A stretch of DNA of 64,000 bases, from the NCBI RefSeq assembly GCF_003752415.1, contig NZ_RKHG01000001.1, forward strand, positions 2,356,001 through 2,420,000. The letters run 5' to 3'. A model generated the notes under the pieces. The model was not told the origin of the DNA, made no database searches, and saw only the letters and a program-made list of their open reading frames with translations. The stretch comes from Luteococcus japonicus. GTDB lineage: Bacteria > Actinomycetota > Actinomycetes > Propionibacteriales > Propionibacteriaceae. This document shows, piece after piece, positions 7,850 through 16,255 of the stretch. A program made the translations under genes and the position numbers. Each line of letters opens with the position of its first letter. Positions within the stretch are counted from its first letter, which is position 1.

Positions 7850-9586
7850 CTATTCGGTTTCCTGATGCACCTGATGCGCGGACATCCGTCCTCGGTGGGC
7901 ACGCGCTACCGGGGGTTTTGTCAACCCGGCGGCCGTCCGCGAGTACGCCTTGCCGCTGCCGGCGAGCGGGGTGGCGGGAGGCGGGTTGTCGTCGGCCGGG
8001 TCGGCTGGGCGACGCAGGTGCCAGTCAGTCACCTCTTGATAGGCCGCCGCCACCGCCAGCAGGCGGTCCTCAGCGAACGGTTGCCCTCCCAGGATGGTGC
8101 CGACCGGCAGGTTCGCGGCTGTGAAGCCGATTGGGAGAGCCAATTCCGGCAGCCCAACTCGGTCAAAGTACGACGGGTCGGTTTGCAGCACCACATCACA
8201 CGGTCCGAATACCTCCGATAGCACCCGGTCGAGGAAGAGTTCCTTGGCGCGCTGGCCCCTGACGTACTCGTCTGCACCCAGCAGGGCCCCGGCCAGCCAC
8301 GAGGTCACCGAAACCCCGAACAGACGCAGATCCCTGCGCATCGTGGGCAGAAAGGGCTCGCTGCGCTCTGGCAGGCGGACGTCGTTCATGGCCGAACCGG
8401 CCAACACGTCCCACTCATCTGGGAACGGGACCGCGACGACGCTGATGCCGGGGATGGCGTCCAGCTTTTCCAGGAACTTCTTGCGCAGCGCCAGCGTCTC
8501 CCCCGTGACGGCGAGGAAGTCAGGCAGGTATCCCACCCGAGTGGGATACCTGCACGACACTGTCCCGCCCTTGGTCACTGGCGTGGCCGCGCGAACATAG
8601 TCCGCAGGCGCCGGGAGCCCCTGTGTCCGGGGGTCGTGCGGATCTTCCCCCGCCATCACCGACAGCATGATCGCGGCATCCATTGCCGTCCGAGCCAGTG
8701 GCCCGGGATGGTCACGGGTATAGGTGAGCGGAATGATCCCATACAAGGAGACCCGGCCCATCGTGGGCTTCAGGCCGGTCAAGTTCTGCTGGTTGGACGG
8801 GGCGGTGATGGAGCCGCCGGTCTGTGTGCCCACCGAGCTCGCGGCCATCCGAGACGCCACAGCGCAGGCGGAACCCGACGACGACCCGCCCGGGTCAACC
8901 GATGGGTTCGCCGGAGACCAGGCATTCACCGTGGTGATGACACCACTCGGGGTAGTGGCGCGGGTGGTTGCCAATGGACCCATTTGAGTCTTGCCCAGCA
9001 CGATGCCCCCGGCCTGCTTGAGTCGGGCCACGGCCGTCGCATCGAAAGGCGGCACGAAGTCCTGGAAGATGAAGCTGTTGGCCGTGGTCTTGTAACCAGC
9101 TGTGTAGTAATTGTCTTTGATCGCCAGCGGTATGCCCGCCAAGATTCCGGACCCAGGTCGAGACGCGACCGCCGCGGCCATCGCGTCCTTGGCGGCCACC
9201 AGGTTGAACGCCTGCAAGGTGTCGTCGAACGCGCCGATCCGGTCGAGGTAAGCACGCAGCAGCAGGGACGGCTTGAGGCGACCCGCCTGGATCAGCGTTA
9301 TGGCCTCGGCCAACGTGGCTTCGCTCAAGTCATCCCGCACCGCCCGGCGAACGGACACCTTTGGCGCCGCAGAGGTGCGCGCGGGGGTCCGAGCTGCGGC
9401 CACCTCGGGGAGCGCGACGTTGCCCATCACGGCGAGTGCGCCGACAGCCCCCATCCGCGCCAAGAAGCTGCGTCGGTGAACCGCGGTCGGCTGCTCTGCG
9501 CACTCGGGCGCGAAGGCAGGGTCTGACGCGGTTCCGTATGGATTGGCGTCCTCATGATGGTTGGTTGGGGTGTACTGCATGGTCAT
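7850..9586 (-). CDS. Tat-exported amidase (amidase-signature family)
   Basis: 578-aa serine amidase with the Ser-cisSer-Lys triad: Lys157 in GIPLAIKDN, Ser235-237 in DPGGSSSGSA and nucleophile Ser259 in GTQTGGSI. It hydrolyses an amide of unknown identity. RRSFLA (residues 39-44) followed by a hydrophobic stretch and AAA is a twin-arginine signal, so it should fold inside and act outside the cytoplasm. ATG 9586 has a GGAGGAACT-type ribosome-binding site and overlaps the stop of the upstream small gene as ATGA, implying coupled translation. The last codons run into the duplication junction, so the C-terminus may have been altered. Part of the composite insert. Confidence 0.85.
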   Translation of the reverse strand: MTMQYTPTNHHEDANPYGTASDPAFAPECAEQPTAVHRRSFLARMGAVGALAVMGNVALPEVAAARTPARTSAAPKVSVRRAVRDDLSEATLAEAITLIQAGRLKPSLLLRAYLDRIGAFDDTLQAFNLVAAKDAMAAAVASRPGSGILAGIPLAIKDNYYTAGYKTTANSFIFQDFVPPFDATAVARLKQAGGIVLGKTQMGPLATTRATTPSGVITTVNAWSPANPSVDPGGSSSGSACAVASRMAASSVGTQTGGSITAPSNQQNLTGLKPTMGRVSLYGIIPLTYTRDHPGPLARTAMDAAIMLSVMAGEDPHDPRTQGLPAPADYVRAATPVTKGGTVSCRYPTRVGYLPDFLAVTGETLALRKKFLEKLDAIPGISVVAVPFPDEWDVLAGSAMNDVRLPERSEPFLPTMRRDLRLFGVSVTSWLAGALLGADEYVRGQRAKELFLDRVLSEVFGPCDVVLQTDPSYFDRVGLPELALPIGFTAANLPVGTILGGQPFAEDRLLAVAAAYQEVTDWHLRRPADPADDNPPPATPLAGSGKAYSRTAAGLTKPPVARAHRGRMSAHQVHQETE

Positions 9587-9882
9587 GAGTTCCTCCAGGC
9601 GGTGGCGATGGATGGGTACATCACGGGAACGGCCGTCTGCTGCTGGAGCAGCTCGCGGTCGCCCGAAACGCCACTCGGCGTCGGTGGCTGCCATCCGGCG
9701 ACGGTGGCGATTGAGCCGCGCACGAAGCGGCGCAGGCTGGCCAGAACCGTCACTTGCCCCGGGCTACCGGTGGTGGGATCGGGGATGCTGCCCTCGGGCA
9801 ACTGGGACAGGTCGATCCCGATGCTCGCCAGACGGGCCCGGATCATGGTGTCGAGCTCCGCATCAGTGGGTGGGGTGGCCAT
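9583..9882 (-). CDS. Small protein translationally coupled to the amidase
   Basis: 99 aa, not recognised. It begins MATPPTDAELDTMIRARL and contains VLASLRRFVRGSIATVAGW, with no signal peptide or membrane helix. GGAAGGAA lies at good spacing before ATG 9882, and its stop overlaps the amidase start (ATGA). Some amidases have small partner subunits (GatC or AtzG types) encoded next to them. By position this could be one, but I see no GatC or AtzG motif. Confidence 0.65.
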   Translation of the reverse strand: MATPPTDAELDTMIRARLASIGIDLSQLPEGSIPDPTTGSPGQVTVLASLRRFVRGSIATVAGWQPPTPSGVSGDRELLQQQTAVPVMYPSIATAWRNS

Positions 9883-9936
9883 TGAATTCCTTCCAGAGCG
9901 GGGATGGGTGAGGGCATGATCCTTGCCCTTTCGCAT

Positions 9937-10590
9937 GTCACGGGTGTGTCCCCTTCGTCACGGAGAGGTAACGCGAGATGCGGCGCATTTACGGCGTTGG
10001 TGGCGTCCACCCGTGCGTGATCGTGGTAGCTGCGTCCGCAAGATGAGGTCATTCGTTGCGTACGGCAATGACGAGCACACAGGGGGCGGTGGGCGGGTCC
10101 CAAGGTAGTCGTCCATGTCCTCGGCGAAGTCGTGGCCACTGAGCGGGCTCGGGGGTGCTCCCCGACGACGTCAGCTTCGACTTCACCGACCCCACCACGC
10201 GTCCGCGCAGCTGGGACGCCCCACGACCACGGCGGACGCCGTCCAACAGATCACCCACCACGCCCCTCGAACACTCGAGGCTTCATCAGCACGGGCAACG
10301 CTTCCTGGATCTGAGGACATTTGCCATCCTCCAGAGCGCAGTGTGACTGCGACTCCCGCTCCTCGCACGCATGCATCTGAGCCGGAAGGTCCCCGGACCC
10401 TCCCTCGTCGCGCCCCCGTGCCGTGGTGGTGAGGTGTTCGTCGTGCTCCATACCCATGTCAACCATGCAGGGCGTGAAGTGTGCGGGCTTTCGCCCAGGG
10501 CCCCCGCCCAGAGGGTTGCAGGAGGAGGCACCGGTTTGGCCCCCGGCGCCGTGGGCTTGGCACGCGCTGACGCGACTACCTGCTTCCGGC
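9937..10590. other. 654 bp without a convincing gene
   Basis: Short frames on both strands overlap one another, use atypical codons and lack ribosome-binding sites. The frame around 10155-10346 (DDVSFDFTDPTTRPRSWD) is the least unlike a protein and could be a decayed gene fragment. Otherwise I see nothing here. Confidence 0.4.
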
Positions 10591-11046
10591 TCAGACCAGG
10601 TCGGTGCTCCAGTTCAGTTGCTGCAGGGCGGTGTCCAGCTCGCGGTAGCGCTTGCTTGCCGCGTCCGCGTTGGCCCTGACCCGCGCCACGTCCACGGTGG
10701 AGACGAACTTCACCTCGGTGCGCGTGTAGCGGTCCATCCGAGCGGACGCTGCATCGGCGACCTCCGCGTTGAAACTCCGTCGACGGGCGGCCAGGTCACG
10801 TTCGGCGATGGCGTCGGTGATGGTGCCGATTCCCTCGAAGGGGGTCACCGAGTTGGTGGCATTGATCCGCCGCACCAACTCCGCCAGCCGGTTCATCAAC
10901 CGCTCCGCCTCAGCCATCAGCGCCGTCGGGTCTTCCTCGGGCACGTCACCTTCCTGCACCCGGGCCGACGCGACGGCCCGTCGCTTCAGCTCGTCGAGCC
11001 GCGCCTGTACTTCGGCGCGCTCGGCGAGCGCCTCAGCCAACTTCAT
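10591..11046 (-). CDS. DIP1984 family protein
   Basis: 151 aa, highly charged and helical, beginning MKLAEALAERAEVQARLDEL and containing INATNSVTPFEG; this matches the DIP1984/septicolysin-like family in length and pattern. Function is not established. GGAGGGACG directly precedes ATG 11046. It starts 8 nt after the stop of the DUF5302 gene and forms an operon with it. It lies inside the composite insert. Confidence 0.8.
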   Translation of the reverse strand: MKLAEALAERAEVQARLDELKRRAVASARVQEGDVPEEDPTALMAEAERLMNRLAELVRRINATNSVTPFEGIGTITDAIAERDLAARRRSFNAEVADAASARMDRYTRTEVKFVSTVDVARVRANADAASKRYRELDTALQQLNWSTDLV

Positions 11047-11054
11047 CGTCCCTC

Positions 11055-11243
11055 CTACCCGCCCGACTTGCGACGGAACTCACGCTTGCCCGCAGCCTTG
11101 GCGACGGCCTTGGGGCCGTGGCCCGACAGGTGCGCTGCCTGCCCATCGGCACCCTGGCGCGACTTGGCGTTCTTGGCCTCCAGGGCCGCCTTCATCCGAT
11201 CGCGGGGGTCCTGCGGCCCATCCGGTGTCGGCTTCTCAGTCAT
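11055..11243 (-). CDS. DUF5302 family small protein
   Basis: 62 aa, very basic, with MKAALEAKNAKS and the C-terminal KREFRRKSGG typical of the actinobacterial DUF5302 family. Function unknown. Start ATG 11243 begins the recognisable family sequence. Co-oriented with the DIP1984 gene 8 nt downstream. Confidence 0.75.
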   Translation of the reverse strand: MTEKPTPDGPQDPRDRMKAALEAKNAKSRQGADGQAAHLSGHGPKAVAKAAGKREFRRKSGG

Positions 11244-11349
11244 GTGGCCAACCTTGGCCCACTCCGGCCAACCTGACAAGGGACTTTCCGCGACTACGAG
11301 CGCACTGGTTCCGTCAAGGGACGATTCGCCCCGGCACCGCCAAGAACTA

Positions 11350-12288
11350 GGGCGTGTCTGACAGAGGTTTGGGGCTGCGGCTGGGAGTCTCGATGGGTGT
11401 CGCGGTTTCAGGTGCTTTCGGATGCTCAGTGGTCGTTGATCGAGGAGATGCTGCCGCGTCCCACGGGCCGGCCGGGGCGGAGGTTCTCCGACGCCCGCAC
11501 GATGGTCGAGGGCATCGTCTACCGTTACCGGACAGGGATCGCGTGGCGTGATCTGCCAGAGGTATTCGGTCCCTGGCAGACGGTGTGGACCTGGCATCGC
11601 CGGATGGCGTTCGATGGGACGTGGGATCGGGTGGCCGCGAAGATCGTCGCTGCCGCGGACGCTGCGGGGATGGTCGATTGGTCGCTGTCGGTGGACTCCA
11701 CTATTGCCCGTGCGCATCAGCATGCGACGAACACGACCCGGCTCACAGGGGGCTGGATCGAATTACAAGGATCTGACGCTCGAGCCGCCTGATCACGGCA
11801 TCGGCCGCTCCCGAGGCGGCTTGTCGACGAAGATCCATCAGCTCGTCGATGGCAACGGGCTCCCGCTGGTCACGTTGATCACCCCAGGCCAGGCGGGTGA
11901 CTCGCCGATGTTCCTGCCGCTGATGGCGCAGCTACGAGTCGGGCGCGAGACGGGCCGGCCCAGAACTCGGCCCGACGCGGTCCGTGCCGACAAGGCCTAT
12001 TCGTCTCGCGCGATCCGAGGGCACCTGCGTTCCCGCGGGATCAAGACCGTGATCCCTGAACCGGACGATCAGAAGGGACACCGCAAACGACGCGGGTCAC
12101 GCGGCGGACGACCGGTCGGACTGGACGCTTCCGACTACAAGAACAGGAACGTCATCGAACGCGGCTACTGCCGAATCAAGCAGTGGCGAGGACTCGCGAC
12201 CCGCTACGACAAGCACGCCGTGGTCTACCGCGCCGCTGTCGTCCTCAACGCCGTCATCGCCTGAACCAAGACATTGTCAGACACGCTC
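11350..12288 (+). mobile_element. IS5-family (IS427-group-like) insertion sequence
   Basis: 939 bp. Ends GGGCGTGTCTGAC (11350-11362) and, inverted, GAGCGTGTCTGAC (12288-12276) form the terminal repeats. TA lies on both sides (11348-11349, 12289-12290), the target usual for this group. It contains a two-frame transposase. Confidence 0.85.
11397..12264 (+). CDS. IS5-family transposase in two overlapping frames
   Basis: The first frame (GTG 11397 to 11792) gives the N-terminal domain SDAQWSLIEEMLPRP and the first catalytic Asp in WSLSVDSTIARAHQHA. The second (same strand, to 12264) supplies GRSRGGLSTKIHQLVDGNG, VRADKAYSSRAIR with the second Asp, and NVIERGYCRIKQWRGLATRYDK with the Glu. The switch is needed near 11755-11775. 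IS427-group elements normally fuse two frames by programmed frameshifting, so this arrangement is probably functional. Confidence 0.85.
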
Positions 12289-12839
12289 TAGATGTTGTCG
12301 CCCGAGTGGATCAGGAAGTCAGGGCGCAGCGCGTGCATGGCGCGGTAGGCCACCATGCCCTCGAGGTCCGGGTTGATGCCGTAGCCCTGGCCGGCGGTGT
12401 CACCGGTCCACACGAAGCTCTGCGGGGCACTGCCCAACGACGGGGTGCTGAAGTGACCCACCTCCTCCTTGCCCAGCCGGCCGTCGGTGTCCTCGAACTG
12501 GATGCGGTACTCGTACTCGCGGCCCGGGCGCAGGCCCTTGAGCTCCAGCTTGGCGGTGAGGTCGGTCTTCGGGGTGGCCCACGGGCCCTTGTGGGTGCGG
12601 CGTCCGCCGCGTCGGCCGGTGGACAGCTCGACGAGCATCCGGCCGGGGCGGTCCGAGCGGGCCCACAGCATGGCGCCACGCGGGGTGACGTCGCCGGACT
12701 GGATGCCGCTGGGCAGGGTGCCGCGCGACGGGATGAGGGACGAGGTGGCCTGGGCGCGCGGCTCGGGCGAGCCAACCGCGAGGAGGGCGGCGCCACCGAG
12801 GGAGCCGCCGAGCAGCGTGCGTCGTGAGGTCTTGGTCAT
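12289..12839 (-). pseudogene. phoD: phoD-like alkaline phosphatase, 5' part of split gene
   Basis: Encodes the N-terminal 182 residues. A twin-arginine signal (TSRRTLLGGSLGGAALLAVG) is followed by the PhoD N-terminal domain (SGIQSGDVTPRGAMLWARS) and FLIHSGDNI, part of the first metal site. The frame then hits TAG, created where the IS end joins the gene at the duplicated TA. The missing C-terminus is at 6218-7226. It would have been a Tat-exported phosphatase of about 500 aa. Confidence 0.85.
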
Positions 12840-12914
12840 GCCCTCGACCCTGTCGGGGCCGGGTGGCGTTCAGCTGAGCTTCAGGTGAAGCCTCGGCGAA
12901 TTGTGCCCGGGCGG

Positions 12915-13019
12915 GCTTCCACGGGAATCGGCCACGGGATCCGCCGGGGCGAGTGGCAGGAGGCAGTGCTGAGCGTGGGCGCTCCCGGGGGTCCGGAACC
13001 GGTGGTCGGTTCTCGGGGC
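12915..13019. repeat. Palindromic intergenic repeat, copy B
   Basis: Diverged copy of 6081-6172: it starts CTTCCACGGGAATCGGCCA, keeps GAGCGTGGGCGCTCCCGG, and ends GGTGGTCGGTTCTCGGGG. Together the copies bracket the original phoD gene. Confidence 0.55.
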
Positions 13020-13111
13020 GGGGCTCCGGCGACGTGGTCACCTGGTCATCCCGCTGAGCAATCCGCATCGCCCGCGATTGGCGAACGGAACTCATCTGGC
13101 AGGCTGGATCC

Positions 13112-14029
13112 ATGGACATCGCCGTCATCGGATCGAACATGGTGGACCTGGTCACCTACACCGCGCGGATGCCCCAGCTGGGGGAAACCCTTGCGGGGCA
13201 GGACTTCCAGATGGGGTGCGGGGGCAAGGGCGCCAACCAGGCCATCGCCGCCAGCCGGCTGGGGTCACAGGTGTTGATGCTCACCAGGGTGGGCGAGGAC
13301 CTGTTCGCGCAGAACACGGTGCGCAATTTCGAGGAGAACGGGATCGACACGCGGCATGTGCTCTCGACGTCTGGGCCGTCGGGGGTGGCGCCGATCTTCG
13401 TCGACGAGCAGGGCCGCAACTCCATCGTCATCGTCAAGGGTGCGAATGACCTGCTCACCCCGGCCGACATCGACGCCGCTCGTGACGAGATTTCCCGCTG
13501 CCGGTTGATCGTGCTGCAGCTCGAGGTGCCGCTGGAGACCGTGTACCACGCGATCCAGACCGGGCAGGAGCTCGGCATTCCCGTGCTGCTGAACCCGGCG
13601 CCGGCCACGCCCGAGCTGGACTACGCCCGGATTGCGACGGTGGACTGGTTCATGCCCAATGAGTCCGAACTGGCGCTGCTCACCGGGCTGCCCACCACCA
13701 CCCTCGACGAGGTGGAGGCCGCCGCTCGTTCCTTGGTGGGCAAGGGGATGCGCAATGTGGTGGTCACGCTGGGTGAGCGCGGCGTGCTGTGGCTGTCTGC
13801 GGAGGAGAAGCACCTGGTGGAGCCGGTCTCGGTGCAGGCCGTTGACACGACGGGCGCCGGCGACGCCTTCATCGGCTGCTTCAGCCACGCCCTGGTCAGC
13901 GGGAAGGAAGCGCTGGAGGCGTTGCGCTTGGCCAATGCCTATGCCGCGGACTCGGTGACCCGTCGCGGGACCCAGACGTCGTATGCGACGGCGGAGGGAT
14001 TCAGGGACAACACCCGATTGAAGGTTTAG
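13112..14029 (+). CDS. rbsK: Ribokinase (PfkB family)
   Basis: 305 aa, the usual ribokinase length. Phosphorylates D-ribose with ATP in the cytoplasm. PfkB signatures are GGKGANQAIAASRLG near residue 40 (sugar site) and DTTGAGDAFIGCF (245 onward) with catalytic Asp251. NPAPATPELD and NESELALLTG are typical of ribokinases rather than fructokinases. No ribose transporter is adjacent. The start is probably leaderless: CAGGCT (13100-13105) ends 6 nt before ATG 13112. A related pentose or nucleoside kinase is possible. Confidence 0.85.
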   Translation: MDIAVIGSNMVDLVTYTARMPQLGETLAGQDFQMGCGGKGANQAIAASRLGSQVLMLTRVGEDLFAQNTVRNFEENGIDTRHVLSTSGPSGVAPIFVDEQGRNSIVIVKGANDLLTPADIDAARDEISRCRLIVLQLEVPLETVYHAIQTGQELGIPVLLNPAPATPELDYARIATVDWFMPNESELALLTGLPTTTLDEVEAAARSLVGKGMRNVVVTLGERGVLWLSAEEKHLVEPVSVQAVDTTGAGDAFIGCFSHALVSGKEALEALRLANAYAADSVTRRGTQTSYATAEGFRDNTRLKV

Positions 14030-14033
14030 GGCA

Positions 14034-14063
14034 AGAAAAAACCCAGGCCACGAGGGCCTGGGT
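14034..14063 (-). terminator. Intrinsic terminator of the NYN gene
   Basis: ACCCAGGCC and GGCCTGGGT (14041-14049, 14055-14063) form a perfect 9-bp stem, followed on the minus strand by a run of six T. It may also stop rbsK from the other side. Confidence 0.8.
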
Positions 14064-14147
14064 GAGTATGTGGAGAGTATAGGCATACACAGGTACACAT
14101 CACCAGTCTTCCGGGCGGAGCTGGTTTCCCACGGAATCGGGAAGCTG

Positions 14148-14834
14148 TCAGGCTCGAAGTTGTTCTTCCTGCAACTGCACCCACACATGCCCGCCAACGC
14201 CCTCCGTTGGTGTGCCCTTGAGCGCACCGGCCAAGCGACCGCTCTGCGGATTCACCAAGCACAGGGGGACGGACTCCCGGGCCATGCGCAAGGGGAGTGC
14301 CAAGTCGGAGTCGTTGGAAACCACCATGGCTGCATCCACGCGGTTGGTGAGCACATCACGGAGCAGGTGAGCAGCGACGTTGACATCACTGCCCTTCTCT
14401 TCGAGGTGCAGGTACTGAACCAAGAATCGCCCCTCGCGGACAGGGTTTCCTTCGGCGTCTTGAAGCATGACTGGCCAGCCGGACGTTGCGATGTGGGGGC
14501 GATGCGTCTTCGGATCACGGGTGGCGAGCAGGCCTGTCTTCGCGCGGGCCACATACGTCCCGTACTCGATCCAGTCGACAGACTGGGCCGTGACCAGTGC
14601 CTTCAGATAGATGTCCTGATCTTTGAACGCATCGGCGTTGGTTCTGCTGTCGACTCGGGCAGTGCAGTAGACGATGCGATCGATCGTCGCCTCTGCCCAT
14701 CTGGTTCCCCTGGGGAGCAGCAGCTCTGTCACAGCCCGGATGTCCAGCCACTTCCAACCGGGCGTTCCTCGTCCGCACAGCGAGCGCGCTCCGTAGTAGA
14801 GGTTGTAGCCATCGACATACACACCGACCTTCAT
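14148..14834 (-). CDS. NYN (LabA-like PIN) domain protein
   Basis: 228 aa from the second Met (a Met 10 codons upstream is an alternative). VYVDGYNLYYGA at the N-terminus, KGSDVNVAAHLLRDVLTNRV in the middle and VVSNDSDLALPLRMA carry the conserved Asp residues of the NYN/PIN nuclease fold, which binds a divalent metal. Family members cut RNA or act as ribonuclease-like regulators; the target is unknown. A single-gene unit ending at an intrinsic terminator. Confidence 0.8.
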   Translation of the reverse strand: MKVGVYVDGYNLYYGARSLCGRGTPGWKWLDIRAVTELLLPRGTRWAEATIDRIVYCTARVDSRTNADAFKDQDIYLKALVTAQSVDWIEYGTYVARAKTGLLATRDPKTHRPHIATSGWPVMLQDAEGNPVREGRFLVQYLHLEEKGSDVNVAAHLLRDVLTNRVDAAMVVSNDSDLALPLRMARESVPLCLVNPQSGRLAGALKGTPTEGVGGHVWVQLQEEQLRA

Positions 14835-14900
14835 GCCGGGAACGCTATCGCCAGCCACTGACATTTCTTGCGGTGATCGTGATGCAGTGCTGGGCCAACA

Positions 14901-15269
14901 TCATCCGTTGAGGACCGCCCAGCCGATCAGGTTGTCGATCTTGCGCACGTCGACGCCCTTGCCGAGCTTGATCTTGATGTGGCCGGCGCGGGTCCACAGC
15001 TCCACCTCGGCGTTGAAGTCCAGGGTGCCGGCGTTCTCCGTCGACCACATGTTGATGGAGCTGTAGGGCAGCGAGTACATCTCCACCTTCTTGCCGGTGA
15101 TGCCTTGGGCGTCGCGCACGATGAGGCGCTTGGTGGTGAAGACCGCGGTGTCACGGAAGGTCTTGTATGCGGCGACCGGGCGTTCGTCGCCCACCATCAG
15201 CGGAGCGATGTCATGAGGGATGGGGCACTCGTCGACGAGGGTCCATGCGGCGATGGGGGCCATTTCCAT
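14901..15269 (-). CDS. Bacterial PH-like domain protein
   Basis: 122 aa, one domain. The pattern AAYKTFRDTAVFTTKRLIV, then VEMYSLPYSSINMWSTENAG and FNAEVELWTRAGHIKIKL matches the bacterial pleckstrin-homology (bPH_1) family, soluble proteins of unknown role. AAAGGAG precedes ATG 15269. A strong hairpin separates it from the OB-fold gene upstream, so it probably has its own promoter. Confidence 0.75.
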   Translation of the reverse strand: MEMAPIAAWTLVDECPIPHDIAPLMVGDERPVAAYKTFRDTAVFTTKRLIVRDAQGITGKKVEMYSLPYSSINMWSTENAGTLDFNAEVELWTRAGHIKIKLGKGVDVRKIDNLIGWAVLNG

Positions 15270-15310
15270 GGTGCTTTGCTCCTTTTGGCGCTATCGGTTT
15301 CTCGCGAGCA

Positions 15311-15342
15311 GGAGGCCCCGGGAAATGTCTCTCGGGGCCTCC
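15311..15342 (-). terminator. Terminator hairpin after the OB-fold gene
   Basis: GGAGGCCCCG (15311-15320) pairs perfectly with CGGGGCCTCC (15333-15342), 30 bp past the stop at 15373. Confidence 0.7.
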
Positions 15343-15372
15343 ATCTGGTGCTCGTCAAGCAGGCGTCGTGGC

Positions 15373-16098
15373 CTACTTGATGGTGTCCGCCTTGATCGAG
15401 TAGCCCAAGAACTCACCGACGTCAGAGACGCGTCCGGTGGCGGTCACCGTCTGTCCCTCGGAGAACTCACTGACAAGTGCCTTCTGTTCCTCGTTGATGA
15501 AGATCTGGATGTTGGTCAGGGTGTACTCGTCAGTGCCACGCACCGTGAAGTAGTCACCTTGGGCATCGATGTTTCGAACTCGGCCCGTGACCGTGACGAG
15601 CTTGTCCTTGTAGGTGCTGTTCGCCTTCAGAGCGTTCTTCTCAAGGTCCTGGATCAGCTTGTCGGCCGTCACCACGAGCACCGTCTCAGCGGGGGCCGCA
15701 ACCTCGGCTTCCTTCTGCTGCTCTGCGGGTGCTTTCGCCTCCGCCTTGTTCTTGGGAGCGGCAGCGACGGTGCCCTCCTTGGGCTTGGCGGGGGTGTCCG
15801 AGCCGCCGCCCAGCGCGGATCCAATGATCAGCAGGAGGAGCAGGCCAAGAGCCCAGAAGCGCTTCTTCTGGAACCACGGGCGGGTGGCCTTGGCATAGGC
15901 CTTGGCCGCTTTGGCCTGGGCCTTGGGATCCATCGGCGGCATGCCGGGGGCAGCGGGCTGGCCAAAGGCGTACTGCTGCTGGCCAGGCTGGGGCTGGCCG
16001 GGGTACTGGTCTCCCTGCTGCTGAAAGCCCTGCTGGGGGACGTTGTTGGGCTTGCTGGGCGGATTGAAGCCGCTGGGCTGGTTTGGGGGCGTGGTCAC
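15373..16098 (-). CDS. Membrane-anchored OB-fold (tRNA_anti-like) protein
   Basis: 241 aa. A Pro/Gln/Gly-rich cytoplasmic tail (1-70) precedes KKRFW and one membrane helix (about 80-95), then an Ala/Lys/Glu-rich linker (about 100-145). The C-terminal OB-fold-like domain contains DKLVTVTGRVRNID and EGQTVTATGRVSDVG, the pattern of the tRNA_anti-like family found in small exported proteins. GTG 16098 is preceded by AGGAG. The layout (proline-rich tail, KKRFW, helix, linker, small outer domain) resembles the Excalibur protein at 2374. Function unknown. Confidence 0.75.
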   Translation of the reverse strand: MTTPPNQPSGFNPPSKPNNVPQQGFQQQGDQYPGQPQPGQQQYAFGQPAAPGMPPMDPKAQAKAAKAYAKATRPWFQKKRFWALGLLLLLIIGSALGGGSDTPAKPKEGTVAAAPKNKAEAKAPAEQQKEAEVAAPAETVLVVTADKLIQDLEKNALKANSTYKDKLVTVTGRVRNIDAQGDYFTVRGTDEYTLTNIQIFINEEQKALVSEFSEGQTVTATGRVSDVGEFLGYSIKADTIK

Positions 16099-16212
16099 CG
16101 GTACTCCTGATGAGGGCGCAAGTTTGCGCGAATTCTGCTGAGCAACAAATATGTCGCTTCAAATGGCCAGGGCACCTTTTTGGGGGTTTTGGTTCAGCCG
16201 TGCTTCAGGAAA

Positions 16213-16241
16213 GGAGCCGCCCCCTGTGGGGGGGCGGCTCC
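16213..16241 (-). terminator. Terminator hairpin after the Nramp-like gene
   Basis: GGAGCCGCCCCC pairs with GGGGGCGGCTCC around a short loop, 15 bp past the stop at 16256. Confidence 0.75.
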
Positions 16242-16255
16242 GGGGTGAGGAGTGG

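Larger units (their letters stand above)
7193..7852. repeat. 330-bp tandem duplication (two copies)
   Basis: Copies at 7193-7522 and 7523-7852 differ at one base that I could find (C 7492, T 7822). Each unit holds 34 bp of phoD, the IS remnant, tRNA-Gly and its terminator. TTCGGT occurs at 7193-7198, 7523-7528 and again at 7853-7858, so the duplication probably arose through 6-bp microhomology. Confidence 0.9.
7229..12288. mobile_element. Composite transposon-like insertion in phoD (5060 bp)
   Basis: Bounded by an IS5-family right end facing outward on both sides (7229 and 12288). The left copy is reduced to 104 bp and the right copy is full length. TA flanks both outer ends (7227-7228 and 12289-12290), and removing the insert plus one TA rejoins the phoD frame. 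Cargo: tRNA-Gly, amidase pair, DIP1984 and DUF5302 genes. Part of the present length comes from the later 330-bp duplication. Confidence 0.75.

Noticed and set aside
9937-10590. Several overlapping short frames suggesting a gene between the amidase operon and DIP1984
   Set aside because: No ribosome-binding sites, no motifs and conflicting frames; listed only as a stretch without a convincing gene.
14034-14063. Hairpin after rbsK considered as an attachment site or riboswitch
   Set aside because: It is a simple stem with a T-run on the minus strand, fully explained as the terminator of the NYN gene.
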